Shown piece after piece: positions 11,904 to 22,740 of a stretch of 64,000 bases of DNA. The notes under the pieces are model-generated. The model saw only the letters and a program-made list of their open reading frames with translations, searched no databases and was not told the DNA's origin. Each line of letters begins with the position of its first letter. The first letter of the stretch is position 1. Origin of the DNA: Ditylenchus dipsaci (Eukaryota > Nematoda > Chromadorea > Rhabditida > Anguinidae); NCBI GenBank assembly GCA_004194705.1, contig SADC01001320.1, forward strand, positions 248,001-312,000, in the 5' to 3' direction. The translations under genes were made by a program, and so were the position numbers.

Positions 11904-12610
11904 ATGGGAAAGCCAAAAGGTATCCGAACTGCTCGCAAGCTGAAAATGCATCGTCAGGAACAGCGCTGGAATGACAAGCGCTACAAGAAGACCAATCTGG
12001 GAACTCGTTGGAAGGCTGATCCATTCGGAGGTGCTTGCATGGCCAAGGGAATCGTCCTTGAGAAAATGTATCTTGTTTATTTTTTCAATTAAATTTAAAC
12101 TAAGTAAAGTGTTTTCTTCTTAGCGGGGTGGAAGCCAAGCAGCCAAATTCAGCCATCCGCAAATGCGTTCGTGTTCAGGCAAGCATTTCGATGTCATTGT
12201 AACGGTTTAACCCTTTCATGTTTCAGTTGATCAAGAACAGTAAGAAAATCACAGCCTTTGTTCCAGTAAGTCACTTCGTCTCACGATTGTTCGATCTTAA
12301 ATAACCGAATTAATTTAGAACGACGGTTGTTTGAATTTCATCGAGGTAGGCTGTCTTTTTTTAATTATCGGTGGATAATATCGCTCTGACCTGTGGTTAT
12401 TTTGCAGGAAAACGACGAAGTGCTGGTCTCTGGGTTCGGTCGTAGTGGGTAGGTGTTTCACGGAGTTTTCTGATTGGTATCTGTCCTAATGTCATCTATT
12501 TTAGGCACGCTGTTGGTGACATTCCCGGTGTTCGTTTCAAGGTCGTCAAAGTCGCAAACACGTCGCTGAATGCTCTGTTCCGAGGCAAGAAAGAGCGCCC
12601 AAGAAGCTAG
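11904..12610 (+). CDS. RpS23: 40S ribosomal protein S23 (uS12), complete
   Basis: Six exons join in phase to a 143-residue protein: 11904-12067, 12124-12178, 12227-12265, 12319-12345, 12408-12448, 12505-12610. It opens [14 protein letters not shown] and contains [59 protein letters not shown] and [19 protein letters not shown], and ends KKERPRS. This is the full usual length of eukaryotic uS12. The protein sits at the decoding centre of the small subunit; PNSAIRK is part of the conserved loop near the A site. All introns are 43-62 nt. Intron 2 starts GC (CAG/GCAAGC at 12179), a non-canonical GC-AG intron; the others are GT-AG. There is no frameshift and no premature stop. TTTTCAG lies a few bases before the start codon. 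Confidence 0.98.
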
Positions 12611-13200
12611 ATGAGAATCCACTAGAACAGCTCCTGTTATTGCGTATCCTGTTGTTTGGAAGCATAATAAGTTACTTAGGGATGCGGTTACATACTTTCA
12701 GTTGCGGTATTTGCGGTCTCATATCCAGCACACCCTTTCAAAATTCAAATTTCCTTGTAGTTCAACTTAAACAAAACGCCAAGAATTAAATTGGCGTTTT
12801 TATCCGCCTTTTTAAATTTTTTGTCTTTTCTTCACCAAAATGAACTGTTTTTTGCAAAAAGCACACGGTCTTTTACTCCAAAAGATCTTTTGTTTAGAAA
12901 TTGCATCTTATGTCTTTTTCAAAATCTTGTTTGTCCGTATCATGAATTCCGGAAATAATATTATGGCATCCCACAACTAGTTATGTATCATGTCCATAAA
13001 TGTACTAAAAGTGCCGTGAAAATTCTGTCGAACAAATTTTTAAGCCAATTCATCACACACCCTATATCAACACCGCTCTATTCGAAAAAGGAAGTTCAAG
13101 CAGAGATTTTTATGTCAGAAAAAAAACAAATGTGGGAACAACATAAGACGGTAACGGACGATTTTTAATAGGAGACGATGGCTGGTCAGCAATTTCCGGC
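12611..13200. other. 3' flank of RpS23 and 3' flank of the converging minus-strand locus
   Basis: Intergenic sequence with no supported gene. A canonical AATAAA was not seen soon after the RpS23 stop; AATAAG at about 12667 is the nearest variant. The small ORF at 12983-13168 has no recognisable motif. Confidence 0.5.
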
Positions 13201-13386
13201 TCAAGTTAACGAATCACTATACTTGGACATAGTTTTGGTTCCATCCAGGATAGCGTGCTTGGCCAGCTCTTCAGGCATGACGAGATGAACGGAGGTCTGG
13301 ATTTCGCGAGAAGAAAGCGTACGAGTCTCGCCATACTTGACCAGGTGGGCGGATTCATCCAGCAAGCGGTCGAACAGATCGTTAAC
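13201..13386 (-). CDS. Histone H2B-like C-terminal exon (divergent)
   Basis: The exon reads VNDLFDRLLDESAHLVKYGE then TRTLSSREIQTSVHLVMPEE, LAKHAILDGTKTMSKYSDSL and a stop. It follows the second half of H2B ([50 protein letters not shown]) nearly residue by residue with no gap, covering the end of helix 2, helix 3 and helix C. It has a proper acceptor (TTTCTCAG before GTTAAC) and no disruption. Canonical H2B genes have no introns, so a spliced, divergent copy is either a variant H2B or a fragment captured into another transcript. The N-terminal half of the fold (SYAIYIYKVLKQVHP) is not clearly present upstream. Confidence 0.75.
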   Translation of the reverse strand, partial: VNDLFDRLLDESAHLVKYGETRTLSSREIQTSVHLVMPEELAKHAILDGTKTMSKYSDSLT

Positions 13387-13399
13387 CTGAGAAAGAGAT

Positions 13400-13762
13400 T
13401 AAGCTACTACACTACACCTGCAAAAATACCCACCAGATCTAAGCAGTCGGTTCCGACTTTAGTTAATTGACCAAGCGCCTACTTCTTGCCTGTTGATCCC
13501 TTGTCGAGTGATTGTCATCAAATCTCCTAGATAAAGGAAGTGGATTATTACAAAGATACACACAATCTAACAAAAATTTACCTTTCGTAGTCATCACATC
13601 ACACAGCAGAGCCAAATGCATGCTCAACTTCTTGTCCGTCATTCGCTTGCGATCCAACTCAAGTCTCAGCATCCAAGGACTAGCATTCGTAGGATTGAAG
13701 TAGGGCATTCCCTGGTAAATGCTGAGCCAGTCACGGTCTTCTTCGATGCATCTAAACTGAGA
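13400..13762 (-). pseudogene. RNA polymerase II largest subunit (RPB1) fragments with internal deletions
   Basis: On the minus strand a first block reads EEDRDWLSIYQGMPYF then ASPWMLRLELDRKRMTDKK. This follows the RPB1 stretch around SPWLLRIELDRK. It joins directly to HLALLCDVMTTKG, which in RPB1 lies well over 100 residues later. After an intron (GTAAAT at about 13582 to a TAG near 13531) it continues DLMTITRQGINRQEVG. It then reaches LGQLTKVGTDCLDLV in another frame, skipping a further stretch of about 35 residues of RPB1. Splice-like borders are kept, but the internal deletions and the frame change mean this cannot be a working RPB1. Its last codons could splice in phase to the H2B-like exon at 13386, giving a hybrid reading frame. 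Confidence 0.75.
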
Positions 13763-13769
13763 GGGTAAA

Positions 13770-14246
13770 CTGCTGTTCCTTCTCTTCGGCCAATTTCGCT
13801 ACAAAAATCTGCAAAAATAGGTAGAACAAGGAAAAATAGCTTACCCAGACGTATCTGCTATATTCCGTTTCGGTACACTGATACCTAAAAATATTGTCGT
13901 CATGCTGTTAGTACTTTAATTTCAACTCACTTATTGACAAAGACCTTTCTGTTGCACATTCCTTCGGCTGGCTTCGCAAATTTTTCCTTTGCTCATCATG
14001 CTTCTCTGAAATTAAGAAATTTTATAGTGGGATATAAGACAAGCTGAAAGAACTTACGAAGACGGCCCTTCCTGCAGCCTTAGCTCGGTTTGCAGCCTCT
14101 GCTTTCGCTTGCTTTTTCTTCTGCACCACATAGCTTAGTGCTTCTCTTGCTGAAACCTGCTGCTTTTTGACCGGTTGACTCATTGATTCTTGATCCCTGT
14201 CCTGCTCCTTGCCTCTTTTATAGCTTGAATGGCGAGTCCTCATCAT
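13770..14246 (-). CDS. Unrecognised exons with a lysine/alanine-rich N-terminus, upstream of the RPB1/H2B fragments
   Basis: The first exon ends at a GTAAGT donor near 14056. It contains KKQQVSAREALSYVVQKKKQ and AKAEAANRAKAAGR, a highly basic stretch. Three further exon-like blocks join in one consistent phase: KFAKPAEGMCNRKVFVNK, then YQCTETEYSRYVW, then IFVAKLAEEKEQQFTLS. Joining the first exon to these needs two extra bases. I do not recognise the product. The basic N-terminus and the downstream H2B-like exon allow a histone-type protein with a long tail, but this is weak. ATTTTCAG precedes the first ATG, as at other gene starts in the window. Confidence 0.4.
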
Positions 14247-15761
14247 ACCTGAAAATTACACCAAATTTGATTCCGTCAAAAATTCTGAAAAAGTCGTCGT
14301 TTTTAGGACCTCTCATACAACAAAAGATAGCTCAGACATTCAGCTACAAGAATAATCAGACCGATTTTTGTAAAGTCAGAATTTTTACAACTAGAGACCG
14401 TTTAAAGCAAACAAGTGGCAATAAGGCGAAAAAATTTCTTTGAAAATTTTCACAGAAATCAGTTCTGCTTTTGAAATTTCAATTGTTTTTTCGGCAAATA
14501 ATGGCTCATTCGAAAGCCCTTACTGTGAGGAATCTTTTGGCAATAAGCATGCGAAAACCGAAAAGAAAAAACCAGATCAGAGGCATGAAACAAAAAAGGT
14601 GTCCCAAATCGACCATTTTTGATAATTTTTTGTTTGCGCCAATTTCCCTATTACACTAAGATTCAAATTTTGAAAGGGTGTGCCAGTGACCCATTTTTTA
14701 CTTCGCGTTTTGATCGCAGCCTGTGTATGTGTGGATGGCTATCCCGTCCCCCATTTTTATGTGCTTGACGCTAACTATTTTATTAAGTTTTAGCGGCTGT
14801 CCTGTTTTTTTCATTTTTTTATATTTGCAAAGATTTGGTTAAAAAGGGAAGGGCATCTCTCAGACTTGTTCTGCGCAATAACTTTATGATCTGCTTCGTC
14901 CTTACTATAATCCTTATCTATTAACGAAAATTATTTCTGTGATTTCCGTACTGTCCCTGTGCTTTTCAGTCACGAATGTGCTAAGAAGACGTGGAATCGG
15001 CATGCCTTTCCCTAAACATAAGTGACGGAAAGTACTTTTCGGCTGATGTCTAAAAATCTATAAACTTCTGTTTAAATCTATTAAAGGACCATGCTCGCGG
15101 TGATCTGTGGGTCCCCACCAATTCAAAAAATTTTCCTACTCGTTGGATTTCTGTACGGATTTTTCAACTTGGTTTCTAACAAATCAAGGGCTAGAATTAA
15201 ATTTTAGGTATAGTTTTGTTAGAAACCAAGTTGAAAAATTCGTGCGTAAACCCATCTAAAGAAAATGAATTGGCGGGGGACAGCCGTTGTCGGAGAACTT
15301 TTCAAACCTAAGTAGCTTCCCCCCCCTTTAAAATGCCAACGTTATTGTCTCTTGTGAAAACGATAGACTGAAGAGCCAGGATCGGAAAAATACCAAAAAA
15401 TTAGGTAAAAAGAGTGTCGGAATGCGAGAATAAATTTTTAAGGTTTACGTTGCCGAGCTAGTCGACTATCCTCATTTGGAAAGCACATAAAGTCTATAAT
15501 CAACTATAAAATGCTTGGCGCTACTCAATTTTACCAACCAACAATCGAAGCCTTCAGTGTCTTGGAGGAATTTGTTATATGAAGGTTCGACTATAATTAC
15601 TGGTTTTTTTGGTGGACTTGTAGCCTTTACTAATGGTTTAATTTGTTCTTTGCATCTTAGAAAATAACTAAAAGGCTAAAACAACACTGGTTACACTTTT
15701 GTGGACTAATTAAATTTAGTTTATTCGGATCCTAAGCTTATCTTGGTATTGGAACTGCAGA
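14247..15761. other. Intergenic region with a foldback
   Basis: AT-rich sequence without a supported gene. Arms carrying TTTCAACTTGGTTTCTAAC and its complement form a foldback at about 15110-15290. Confidence 0.5.
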
Positions 15762-18187
15762 ATGAAAGACACAGAGCTACATTTTCTGGTAATTCCACAT
15801 TTGATTACACACTTTTTACTGCTAAAATTTTGATTTCCAGCCGGTGCGTGGACGTGAGTGTTTTTGATTGTCACAGTCTAGTCATTAGTCATGCATTTTT
15901 GCTCCTTTTGCAGGAACTGATATTGCTCGTGTTCAGTTGCTGCTATCTAACATTAGTGATCGCTCGCTTCACTATAAGTAATATCCAGTTTGATCAATCA
16001 TAATTTCCGAATTCAATCTCGATTTTCAGGCTGAAGTGCAGTTCTCATGGGAATATTTCAGCACTTCCAAGCAGTAGTGGTCAGATCCAGGCCAAGTCGA
16101 CTTCGGTATGCATCGCTTAAATCCTTATTACCTAGGTTTTTCCAAAGTTTTTCTTTTTTAGCGAATCACATTGACTCTGCATCGGCCCGAAAATTGTCCC
16201 GGCTGGGCAATGGTCAAGAAGCCAAAAATGGTATTTTCTCACTGATTTTGTGAGGGTAGCTAAGGTCGAGTATTTTAGTTGCTCGTCACTACTTTCAATG
16301 ATGCCGACCAAAAGCAATCTAAGGCTGACGTAACTTCTACCCGACTGGTTGCTGTTGTTTTAAGCGAGAAAATTGAGCGAACAGGTAAACTATTTGAAAT
16401 TTTATGTTGCGATTATGGTGACGAGTGGACAGAGTGGGAAGAACAAAGTAGTCGTTTTTCTATAGTCAAGGTTTTTTACTTTCGAGAGTACGGCACGAGA
16501 GTACGGCTATTGTCATTTTCAATAATTTTCTTTATAATTGTTTAAATTTCACAACTGAACAAGTATTTAACTTTTTTAATTTTCAGAGTCTCCGATTGAA
16601 CAACTGGTAAGACTTTAGATTTTTTTGGAACTGGTTACTTGAGAAAGGTTGAAAAAGGACAGACTTTAGAGGGGGCATTTGACTGGAAAATGGTATTTTG
16701 CAAGCTTAAGTTAATTTAATTTTTCTTTTCAATTTCTCAATTTTTTTGCACCGATCGATGTCACTATGAATCTATCCAATAAAAAACACATGAGATCATA
16801 ATTTGAAAAAATTAATTTTCGAAAAAATATGGGCGTCCTGGTAGATGTCGTAATTCTTTCAGAACTTACGTTTTATCGGTTCCAGTGGTCATGTCCCTAG
16901 AGGACCGATAAAAGCGTAAGTTCTGAAACAGTGCCGAAAATTAACCCAAGGTAAATTTTTTCGAATTTTTTTATTACGATCTGATGTGCTTTTTGTCGGG
17001 TGGATTCCAGTGCTCTAAATCTCGGCACCGGATAAACTTCAAGCACCTGTTCCTAGCAGTTATTAATATCGCCAAGCGCGGTGCCGCGGATTACTAAGTA
17101 GCTCAGACGTCGACACAAGGCTAGGAATGAAAAATTAATCATTTAAACGATTCTGCATAGCGACACTGGCTTGGTGCCGAAGAAATTCACAAGGGATTTT
17201 TACGTCATAATTTCTTCGGCACCAAGCCGGTGCCGCTATGTAAAAAAGTTTGAACGATATTTTTTTAATTCCTAACCCGGTGCCGATGTCTGAGCTACCT
17301 AATAATCCGCGGCACCGGGCTGGGTTATATTAATAACCACTAGAAACAGGTGCCTGAAGTTTAGTCGATGCCGATATTTGCAGCACTGTGGGTTCATGGT
17401 AACATGGATTGGTGTGAAAAAATAAGGGGTTCAAAACAAAATTAAAATAACTTGAACTTGCAAAATTTCATTTTCTACTCAAAATACTATCCCTCGATAC
17501 AACACCACCCTAGGATCGGTCCCTTGGGGTGCTGTTGTATCCAGGATCATACAATTTAAGTATACAATTTAAGAACAAGATTTTGACTTAGCTCCTCTGT
17601 GCTTTAAATCTTGCCTATCCAGAGGCCATCCACAGACCAGGACCTAAACCACTTGGGGACCAAGCAAAAATTGTGTTTTGCAAGTGATATTCTAAAAAAA
17701 GATTGTTAGGCTTAGGACGAGCTAAGTTGATCTAAGTTTAACAGAATGGCCTTTCAAAATGTATAAAATTTCTGAAAAACCCTGTATGGCTGCATATTCA
17801 TGCGACCTTTTTTGTGTTATAACTAGACTGAGTCGATCGCGAAATACTATTTCTGAAATCGCCATAGGTGTGTGTTGGAATTCTCAAAGATGATATATAT
17901 ATATACCGTTTTAGCTGTTAGATGCTGTGTCTAAAACCAGTATTGGATCGCAAGAAAATGTCGATGTTCGAAAGTAAGCATATTTCGACGGAGTTTTAGT
18001 CCACAGACCTCAATTTTCAAATTTTCAGGGCAAGTGAAGTGGAGAAGCCGGTCTACCAGATAATCAGTACAACCAGTTGACTTCTACCTCGACTCTGATA
18101 TTCTTCGCTGTGTTCATTCTCGTCCTGCTCGTTCTGTTCCACAATGCTTCGCATCCATTGCCAATACAAACTGCCAGGATGGTCTAA
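15762..18187 (+). CDS. MSP-domain protein with C-terminal membrane anchor (VAP-like); one-base frameshift
   Basis: Nine exons: 15762-15788, 15841-15853, 15914-15977, 16030-16105, 16162-16230, 16279-16384, 16587-16606, 17915-17973, 18029-18187. The product starts MKDTELHFLPVRGRTDIARV and continues LLLSNISDRSLHYKLKCSS, a major sperm protein (MSP) type beta-sandwich signature. It then has STSRITLTLHRPENCPGW, MLLVTTFNDADQK and a hydrophobic end LIFFAVFILVLLVLFHNASH. MSP domain plus linker plus one C-terminal membrane span is the layout of VAP-type ER contact-site proteins, though the domain is divergent and the linker short. All junctions are in phase except in the last exon: one base must be added near 18043-18046 (GTGGAGAAG) to reach the membrane segment. 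With it the total is 198 codons including stop. AATAAA at 18262-18267 is a likely poly(A) signal. Intron 7 (1.3 kb) holds a large inverted repeat. Confidence 0.75.
16845..17395. repeat. Inverted repeats in intron 7 of the MSP-domain gene
   Basis: Two separate palindromes lie here. The first, about 16855-16930, pairs TTCAGAACTTACG...TTATCGG with its complement. The second, about 17010-17395, has arms of about 180 bp folding near 17195, with GGCACCG and CGGTGCC motifs repeated on each side (for example GCCGAAGAAATT and AATTTCTTCGGC). No ORF is inside. Confidence 0.7.
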
Positions 18188-18261
18188 GGATATTAATTAG
18201 ATCAAGTGCAGGAATTTTTTTCTGAATCATATATTATTCTGTATGTACTTCTCTGGTATGC

Positions 18262-18267
18262 AATAAA
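18262..18267 (+). promoter_or_regulatory. Poly(A) signal of the MSP-domain gene
   Basis: AATAAA in GCAATAAACC, 75 bases downstream of the stop codon at 18185-18187; position is usual for a cleavage signal. Confidence 0.6.
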
Positions 18268-19374
18268 CCACATGGTGAGTTCCAGACAGTTTGTTCGGCT
18301 CAAGTAGGAAACTCAAATCGATTTTGCAATTTCGAAAAATTGCTTCCAGAGGTACGATGGGCAATTAAAGGACCATGTTTTTTAGGCGCGGTGGCATGTG
18401 CAAAAATTTGAATCGGCGTGGACACTTCTCTTTCGTCGCAAACTTTACTCTTTGAAGTCGTTCGCCATAACTCCAAATAGTACAATGCGAGACAAAAGTG
18501 TCCCCCGCCAATTTAAATTTTGCATATGCCACTGCGCGCCAAAACCATGGTCGTTTGGATGATTCGTGATTTTTGACGCCAGATTTGGAATAAGCAACCC
18601 GAAATACTCTTACACATTGGTCAAACAAGCCAAAAGAAATAACGTGCACCACGTGGAATCGAACTTGTGCACGATTTTGGGCAGAAAATCACTGACTATT
18701 ATCCACTGTTCCACCGAGGCCACTTTTCCAAATCTTAAGGCTTGCTCCTTTAAAAAAACACTTTTTTTACTTTTTGCAACTTCCACCAAACTGAAACAAA
18801 AAAAGTTGTTGGTGTGTATCATCAAACATGATGAAAATTAATACTTAAAAAGAGTAGTTCCCAAGGCATTGTTGAACAAAGTGGTTTTGGTTTCTACTCA
18901 AAAAACCACTACTACTGCTACCAGCGTTAGCACTGCGTCACTGAAATTATGTGTTGGCTGTAAATAAAGAAAATTCTCAGCTCCCTGGTTTGTTCAGCCC
19001 CGCAACAAGTTTAATTGAATTTGGCTAAGTTTGTTTTCTTCTTTATCCAATTCTCTGTGAGAACATTTTCCTCCTTGCCCCGTTCCACTTATTACTACTG
19101 CTGGCCTTGGTTGGGTTGCTACTACTTACCCCTATTATTACAAACAACAAGAAAGTTAGCTGGCTGGTTGGTAAGCCAGTAAATGCACGTGTCCAGCCAT
19201 GTCAATATTTGCTGGGAACGAGCGGTTGCTTGAAATTTTTTTTCATCCTTTTTTTATTTTTTTCTAACAGCCTGATCGTTGATGAACAGTCTACGCTTCT
19301 TGTATTTAATTGTGTCGTTTTTATGGGGGAGGGGGAGGTGGGACATGGCTTGAGATGAGAAGGCAAGTAAATTA

Positions 19375-19701
19375 CAGTCAAACCTCGATTTAGTGGCACC
19401 CCCAAAAGTTCGTTCCCGCCTAGGGTCCGACTCTTTTTTTAACCCAATTTGCAAAATATTTTATCGATTCTGTTATGACAGTCTGGTCGCAAATATCGTG
19501 AGGATTCCGATTTTGCCGATCGTTTTTTGAAATTTTTTTTTATAATTATGAAAAACGATCGGCAAAATCGGAATCCTCACGATATTTGCGACCAGACTGT
19601 CATAACAGAATCGATAAAATATTTTGAAAATTGGGTTAAAAAAAGTGTCGGACCTAGGCGGGAACGAACTTTTGGGGTGCCACTAAATCGAGGTTTGACT
19701 G
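19375..19701. mobile_element. 327-bp CAGTCAAACCTCGATTTAG MITE
   Basis: A near-perfect palindrome with CAGTCAAACCTCGATTTAG at the left and its complement at the right, flanked by TA (19373-19374, 19702-19703). The interior has GTTCGTTCCCGCCTAGGGTC and ACGATCGGCAAAATCGGAAT on both arms. Related copies with different interiors lie at 33233-33642, 37949-38062, 38673-39079 and 39886-40560. Confidence 0.85.
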
Positions 19702-21740
19702 TATGACAAAAGAGTAGGATTGGAATGGTTTGTAGGATGGTGATTTTTTTTTATAGAAAAACGAGCCTTTTTAGGAGGAATGATTTTTTCTGGATGATAA
19801 TTTGGATTTTCGTGAGATAATAGGAGAAAGGAGCTATGATCCCATATGTGGGATACGGTTGGGTAATTTATGGGGTACCCATAATTTAAAAAGAAAGTCG
19901 GGGTTCGAGGTCATTGAGGCGAGTGTCGTGAATCAGCGGGTTTACGGACAGTGATTATATTTTTTTGCACAGTCTTTTCTTTGAAAAACAAAAATCTTCC
20001 ATTGTGATCAAGCTTTTGATAACCTGAAAGCCTTAATTAACGGCTTGAAAAGGCGTGACCTCAAACAATATAGTACAAATGTATCAAACTTACATCAATG
20101 ATTTCAGTAAACAAAATAAATATTATTTTTTTTGAAATCTCTCAAATCGAGATAGTGTAAGGAAAAAAGTTACAACAAAAAGTTTGAAGGAAAGGCAATA
20201 TGAAGTGTGGTGGTATAATTCGACAGCATATGAAGTGCACCCCCTTGTAGTGCACCCCCTAAGTGCACCCCCTTGAAGTGCACCCCCTCTGGTAGGGGGT
20301 GCACTTCAAGGAGGTGCAATTCAGTAATTTTTCATATATTTTTTATGTTTTGTCTTGAAGGGAAAGTCACAATTTTATGTATTTTGAACCAAAATTTGAC
20401 TTTTTGCTTTAGGGGACCAAGGTGAATTGTTGCTTAGAAGGTATTCAGCTATATTTTAAGGCAAATCTTCTATATACGGCAAAGCCTCTATATACATTTG
20501 ATCAAGAGCCCTGTTCGGATTCATTCAGTAAACTATCTTTAATTTAAGTCTTTCTGTCTTTTAAGTATTTATTTACACTCAAAACGTTATTTCACATAAG
20601 CTTGAGATCAAGCTAGTTATCTTGCACATTATATCAGTTGCATAAAAAAAATAATTATTTAAGGTACTATCCATGTGGTTCGACTGCCAATAACCTATAA
20701 AAAAATGCGCCCAGAGGAATTGAACCTGTGACCTAGAACAAGCAAAAATTATCCTCTACTCTTATTCACAACTACCATGTTTATCGAAATCGGTTTATAT
20801 TCCTTTTTTACATATATTTTCGATATTTTCTATGCCCTCTAGGTGGCTTAGAGACAACCCAGGGAACATTGGGAACAATCTATGGGTCTGAGAATAGTCT
20901 CCAAAAAATAGGTTAGCTGATTAATAAAGGTTATATGATATTTATTGCCCCGCAAGTAATTGAATTGTATTAAACTAGAGCTGGTATCTGTTAATATTAA
21001 TAAGACTCCTACTTATTTTGAGACCCTAAATCTTATTTATTTTTAGATTTTCATGTCAAAAATGTTTTTTTAGCAACAAAAGAGCAATAAGAACTGTGTA
21101 AAATAGCATGTTTTTACCAAATACCCGAAATGTACTAATTTACAAAAAATTAAGATACCAGCCCTGTATAAACTAATCAATCGTAATATACGGCTCAAAT
21201 GTTGAACCACAAAAAACAGTAACATCGGCTAAACACCGAACTTCCTCTCATAATGAAGTGATTCGTACCGTACTCCCAAGTTTATGGCACGAAATAATAT
21301 GATTATGTACTGTGCGTAGAGAGCGCTAAAGCAAACAAGTTTAATTATTTCGATTACACGTGAAAACATCTTTTTCAAGTACCACAAGGTTATAGAAAAT
21401 AAGATATACGAAAGAGTAGCAAGGTATTTTAAAGTTGGAGTGGGAAAGGCATCTGCAACTGTATTTGCAAATTACCTAAAATTTAAGCATTCACCTTGGT
21501 CCCTAAGGCAAAAAGTCATATTTTGGTTGAAAATAGGGTTGAGTGATGGGTAATTACCTGGGTAATTCTCCGGGTAATTACCCGGGTAATTACCCGGAGA
21601 AATACTAAGTATTTCTCCGTAGAGAAAATCGGAGAAATACTATTTTTTTAGTATTTATTGCTCGGGGAGGCAATATTTACTTCCTAATTATGCAGGAATC
21701 ACTTCCGCTTGAGCCATGCTTTTCCTTTACACTACTGGTC

Positions 21741-21929
21741 GGCGACCAGACATTTTCTACTATTAGTAGAATTTGTCGCGCGACATTTTCTACTATTAGT
21801 AGAATTTGTCGCGCGACATTTTCTACTATTCTGTAATCAAATTCGGTTGTTTTCACCCGAATTTCATTGAAAAATAGCAGAAAATGTCGCGCGACAAATT
21901 CTACTAATAGTAGAAAATGTCTGGTCGCC
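21741..21929. mobile_element. GGCGACCAGACA MITE, second copy, nested in element C
   Basis: Same termini as 2746-2900 and one extra internal repeat of ATTTTCTACTATTAGTAGAA. The 8-bp duplication is TACTGGTC (21733-21740, 21930-21937). Rejoined flanks read across a tRNA-like block ending AAGGTTCGACTCCCGGCTGA. Confidence 0.88.
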
Positions 21930-22057
21930 TACTGGTCTCCTTTTAAACGTCGAAGGTTCGACTCCCGGCTGATACATTTTTCATTATTTTATTTTTCTGC
22001 GATATCTTCTTCATTTTTACGCTGATATATTTTGAATATTTTTATTTTACAAGTATA

Positions 22058-22215
22058 CCGTATTTCCTCTAAAAAGGCGGCCGGCCGCCTTATTTTTCAA
22101 ACCCCCAAAAATCTGAAAATTGTCAATCAAAAATGCCCTTAACTCTGAAATTTTAGTCAAAAAAATGAGGGGGGCCGCCTTATTAGAGCGGGCCGCCTTA
22201 TTAGAGGAAATACGG
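22058..22215. mobile_element. CCGTATTTCCTCTAA MITE nested in element C
   Basis: 158 bp with perfect termini CCGTATTTCCTCTAA / TTAGAGGAAATACGG and TA on both sides. The interior carries GGCGGCCGGCCGCC and GGGGGCCGCCTTATTAG. Mariner-type MITE; related copies are at 35011-35260, 50394-50673 and 59847-60082, plus several single ends. Confidence 0.85.
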
Positions 22216-22376
22216 TAATTGCTTTCTTCATAGACAATTTAATGGCAATTATGGTCGACAATATCACAATCGCCACTAACCATTCACTTTTTTATCTTTT
22301 TTTTCAACCATTCACTTTTTTATCACTTTTTTCACCATTCACTTAATCCACCTACCCTACTCAGCCAGAATTTTTT

Positions 22377-22740
22377 GGTTTAGGTATCATCCAGATGGTC
22401 TAGGTATCATCTAGGTGTTTTAATTAATATCCAGATGGTTCGGGTACTATCCAGGGGTTTGGGTACCATCCATGTGATTTGGGTACCATCCAGGTGGTTT
22501 GGGTAATATCCAGGTGTTTTGAGTGATATCCAGATGGCTTGGGTACCACCCATGTGATTTGGGTACCATCCAGGTGGTTTGGGTAATATCCAGGTGTTTT
22601 GAGTGATATCCAGATGGTTTGGGTAACGTCCAGGTGTTTCGGGTAACATCCAGATGGTTTGGGCACTATCCAGGTGATTTAGGTACCATACCGGTGGTTT
22701 GGGTACATCCAGATGGTTTAGGTATCAGCAAATAGTATTT
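22377..22740. repeat. Tandem array of a 17-bp CCAGGTGGTTTGGGTA unit
   Basis: About 20 diverged units of TATCCAGGTGGTTTGGGTA. The same unit in complement (CCAAACCACTTGGATAGTA) forms the array at 23458-23645 in the neighbouring element B, so the array is a shared component of these elements. The two overlapping ORFs on the minus strand (MLPETPGRYPNHLDI...) are only translations of the array. Confidence 0.85.

Larger units (their letters stand above)
18188..20221. other. Intergenic DNA: repeats and unique sequence
   Basis: Contains half of a tRNA-headed repeat on the minus strand at about 18560-18740 (GCACCACGTGGAATCGAAC). About 500 bp of low-repeat sequence lies at 18840-19360, with short CTACTACTGCTACC-like motifs and no ORF of interest. 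The MITE at 19375-19701 and AT-rich DNA follow. No gene is supported. Confidence 0.5.

Noticed and set aside
13463..13708. A working RPB1 gene
   Set aside because: Segments far apart in RPB1 are fused, about 38 and more than 100 residues are missing, and the frame changes; only fragments remain.
22407..22666. Two 80-codon ORFs with regular YPNHLD repeats
   Set aside because: They are two frames of a 17-bp tandem array inside a transposon, not a repeat protein gene.
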